Below are positions 63,266 through 64,000 of a stretch of 64,000 nt of DNA, in pieces. The stretch's first letter is position 1, and every line of letters begins with the position of its first letter. Under the pieces are notes generated by a model. It was given only the letters and a program-made list of their open reading frames with translations, had not been told where the DNA came from and searched no databases. Source of the DNA: Mesorhizobium japonicum MAFF 303099 (lineage in GTDB: Bacteria; Pseudomonadota; Alphaproteobacteria; Rhizobiales; Rhizobiaceae); the NCBI RefSeq assembly GCF_000009625.1, contig NC_002678.2:930001-994000 (forward strand), in the 5' to 3' direction. A program made the position numbers and the translations under genes.

Positions 63266-64000
63266 CGTCTGTCTTTCGCTCTCTGAATGAACCGCGCGAC
63301 GGTGCGCGCGGCAAACGGCGTGCCGGCGGTGAATCGCATCAGCGGGCCGAAGCTGCCGACCGCGCTCGCGCCGACGAAATGCAGGCCAGGAATGCTGGAT
63401 TCGAACCCGGCGGAAAGCAGCGGCAACCCTTCCCGGCGAGCAATCGCGGCAAGCATGGCGGGCGCGAACAGACCTAGCTTGGCGATATCGATCCGGTAGC
63501 CCGTGCCGAGCACGACGTGATCGAAGCTGGCGAAATCCTTCTCGAACCGCAGTTCGATGCCATTGTCCCTGGCGGATGCGCTGATGATCCTGCTGCCGGC
63601 CCTGATCTCTATCCCGTCGAAATCCGGCTTCAGCCAGCCCGTCGCGCCGGCGCCGAGGCTGCGCCTGTTGAGTCCGGCCCGGGCTGGCTCCGGAAACCGG
63701 TGCACGACGCCTGGGACTTCGACCAGCCACGAAATCGGGAACGGACCGACCCTGGACGGCGATGCGAGCCGCTCCGACAGGAAGTCGCGCAAGCTCCAGC
63801 CCTGCTTTCCCGACAGCGCCCGATAGCCCAGCCAATGGATGTCGCCATGGCAGACCAGATCGACTTCGGCCCCGTTTCGTTTGAGCAGCACGGCGGATTC
63901 GCAGGCGCTTTGCCCACGCCCGATGACGGCGACGCGCTTGCCGCGGAAGGCCTCATAACCAGTATGCTCACTGGCATGGCTGACCAGTTCGCGGGGAATT
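63250..64000 (-). CDS. FAD/NAD(P)-binding monooxygenase-like protein (5' end outside the window)
   Basis: The visible 250 codons continue to the window edge. Read inward, AVIGRGQSACESAVLLKRNG is the NADPH-binding Rossmann motif of flavin-containing monooxygenase-like proteins (GxGxSA..E). FDHVVLGTGYRIDI is the second family motif (ATGY-type), and IPGLHFVGASAVGSFGPLMRF the C-terminal FAD-contact region. The N-terminal FAD motif is missing only because the window ends. Substrate unknown. Confidence 0.85.
   Translation of the reverse strand, partial: IPRELVSHASEHTGYEAFRGKRVAVIGRGQSACESAVLLKRNGAEVDLVCHGDIHWLGYRALSGKQGWSLRDFLSERLASPSRVGPFPISWLVEVPGVVHRFPEPARAGLNRRSLGAGATGWLKPDFDGIEIRAGSRIISASARDNGIELRFEKDFASFDHVVLGTGYRIDIAKLGLFAPAMLAAIARREGLPLLSAGFESSIPGLHFVGASAVGSFGPLMRFTAGTPFAARTVARFIQRAKDRRYTAA

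Overview
The window reads as part of the main chromosome of a Mesorhizobium-like alphaproteobacterium (order Hyphomicrobiales/Rhizobiales). The evidence is high GC with typical rhizobial codon use, a RirA iron regulator with its three cluster cysteines, an hmuPSTUV/hmuR haem-uptake locus with a TGA-N9-TCA iron-responsive operator, the acpXL...lpxXL cluster for very-long-chain acylation of lipid A, and several families of palindromic intergenic repeats of rhizobial type. Genus assignment is inference; no ribosomal RNA gene is present.

Layout. 1-2000: the start of a tolC-like outer-membrane efflux gene, a pcm-family methyltransferase, tRNA-Cys and two small genes. 2216-8080: an accessory zone. 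It begins at tRNA-Asn, whose 3' end is repeated as a perfect 16-bp direct copy 1.5 kb downstream. Four small genes lie between the copies. Beyond the second copy is a run of decaying genes: a frameshifted and a truncated HEPN-like gene, an IS5-family transposase scar, a metalloprotease-like gene with a changed zinc motif, an AbiEi-type antitoxin remnant and small hypothetical genes. 8469-12557: cupin, AhpD-like, CutC, GNAT, SRPBCC and acyltransferase genes. 12781-16596: a form II CO-dehydrogenase-like molybdenum hydroxylase operon (S-L-M order) with a clear terminator. 16910-20457: a FIST sensor, a hybrid histidine kinase and a LuxR-type response regulator, with a small unknown gene between. 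20675-23197: two lower gentisate/maleylacetoacetate pathway enzymes and a zinc alcohol dehydrogenase, followed by a paralogue of that small unknown gene. 23697-31188: transporters and regulators in divergent pairs, MaoC, phasin and DUF445 genes.

31318-40565: the iron and haem region. rirA has both an IRO-like and an ICE-like box upstream. hmuP-S-T-U-V runs leftward and hmuR rightward from one shared IRO box. hmuR is followed by a small secreted protein, a tonB broken by an in-frame stop, and an IsdG-like haem monooxygenase. 40578-51477: putA with a divergent Lrp-type regulator, a di-haem peroxidase with a FixH-like partner, a sugar kinase, aldose epimerase, succinate-semialdehyde dehydrogenase and an AEC carrier. 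51632-55258: a secreted caspase-like protein with ten gap-free 47-residue TPR-type repeats, then a histidine phosphatase.

55488-57135 is the most unusual stretch. Two abnormal tRNA-like elements lie head to tail and share a CCA. The first has a six-base anticodon loop; the second has a UAU anticodon and a broken acceptor stem. A densely structured, non-coding segment of about 330 bases follows, leading into a slipin (SPFH) gene. 57369-62282 is the lipid A very-long-chain acyl cluster (acpXL, two ketosynthases, alcohol dehydrogenase, lpxXL), from which the dehydratase gene fabZXL appears to be missing. The window ends with a methyltransferase and a partial flavin monooxygenase-like gene.
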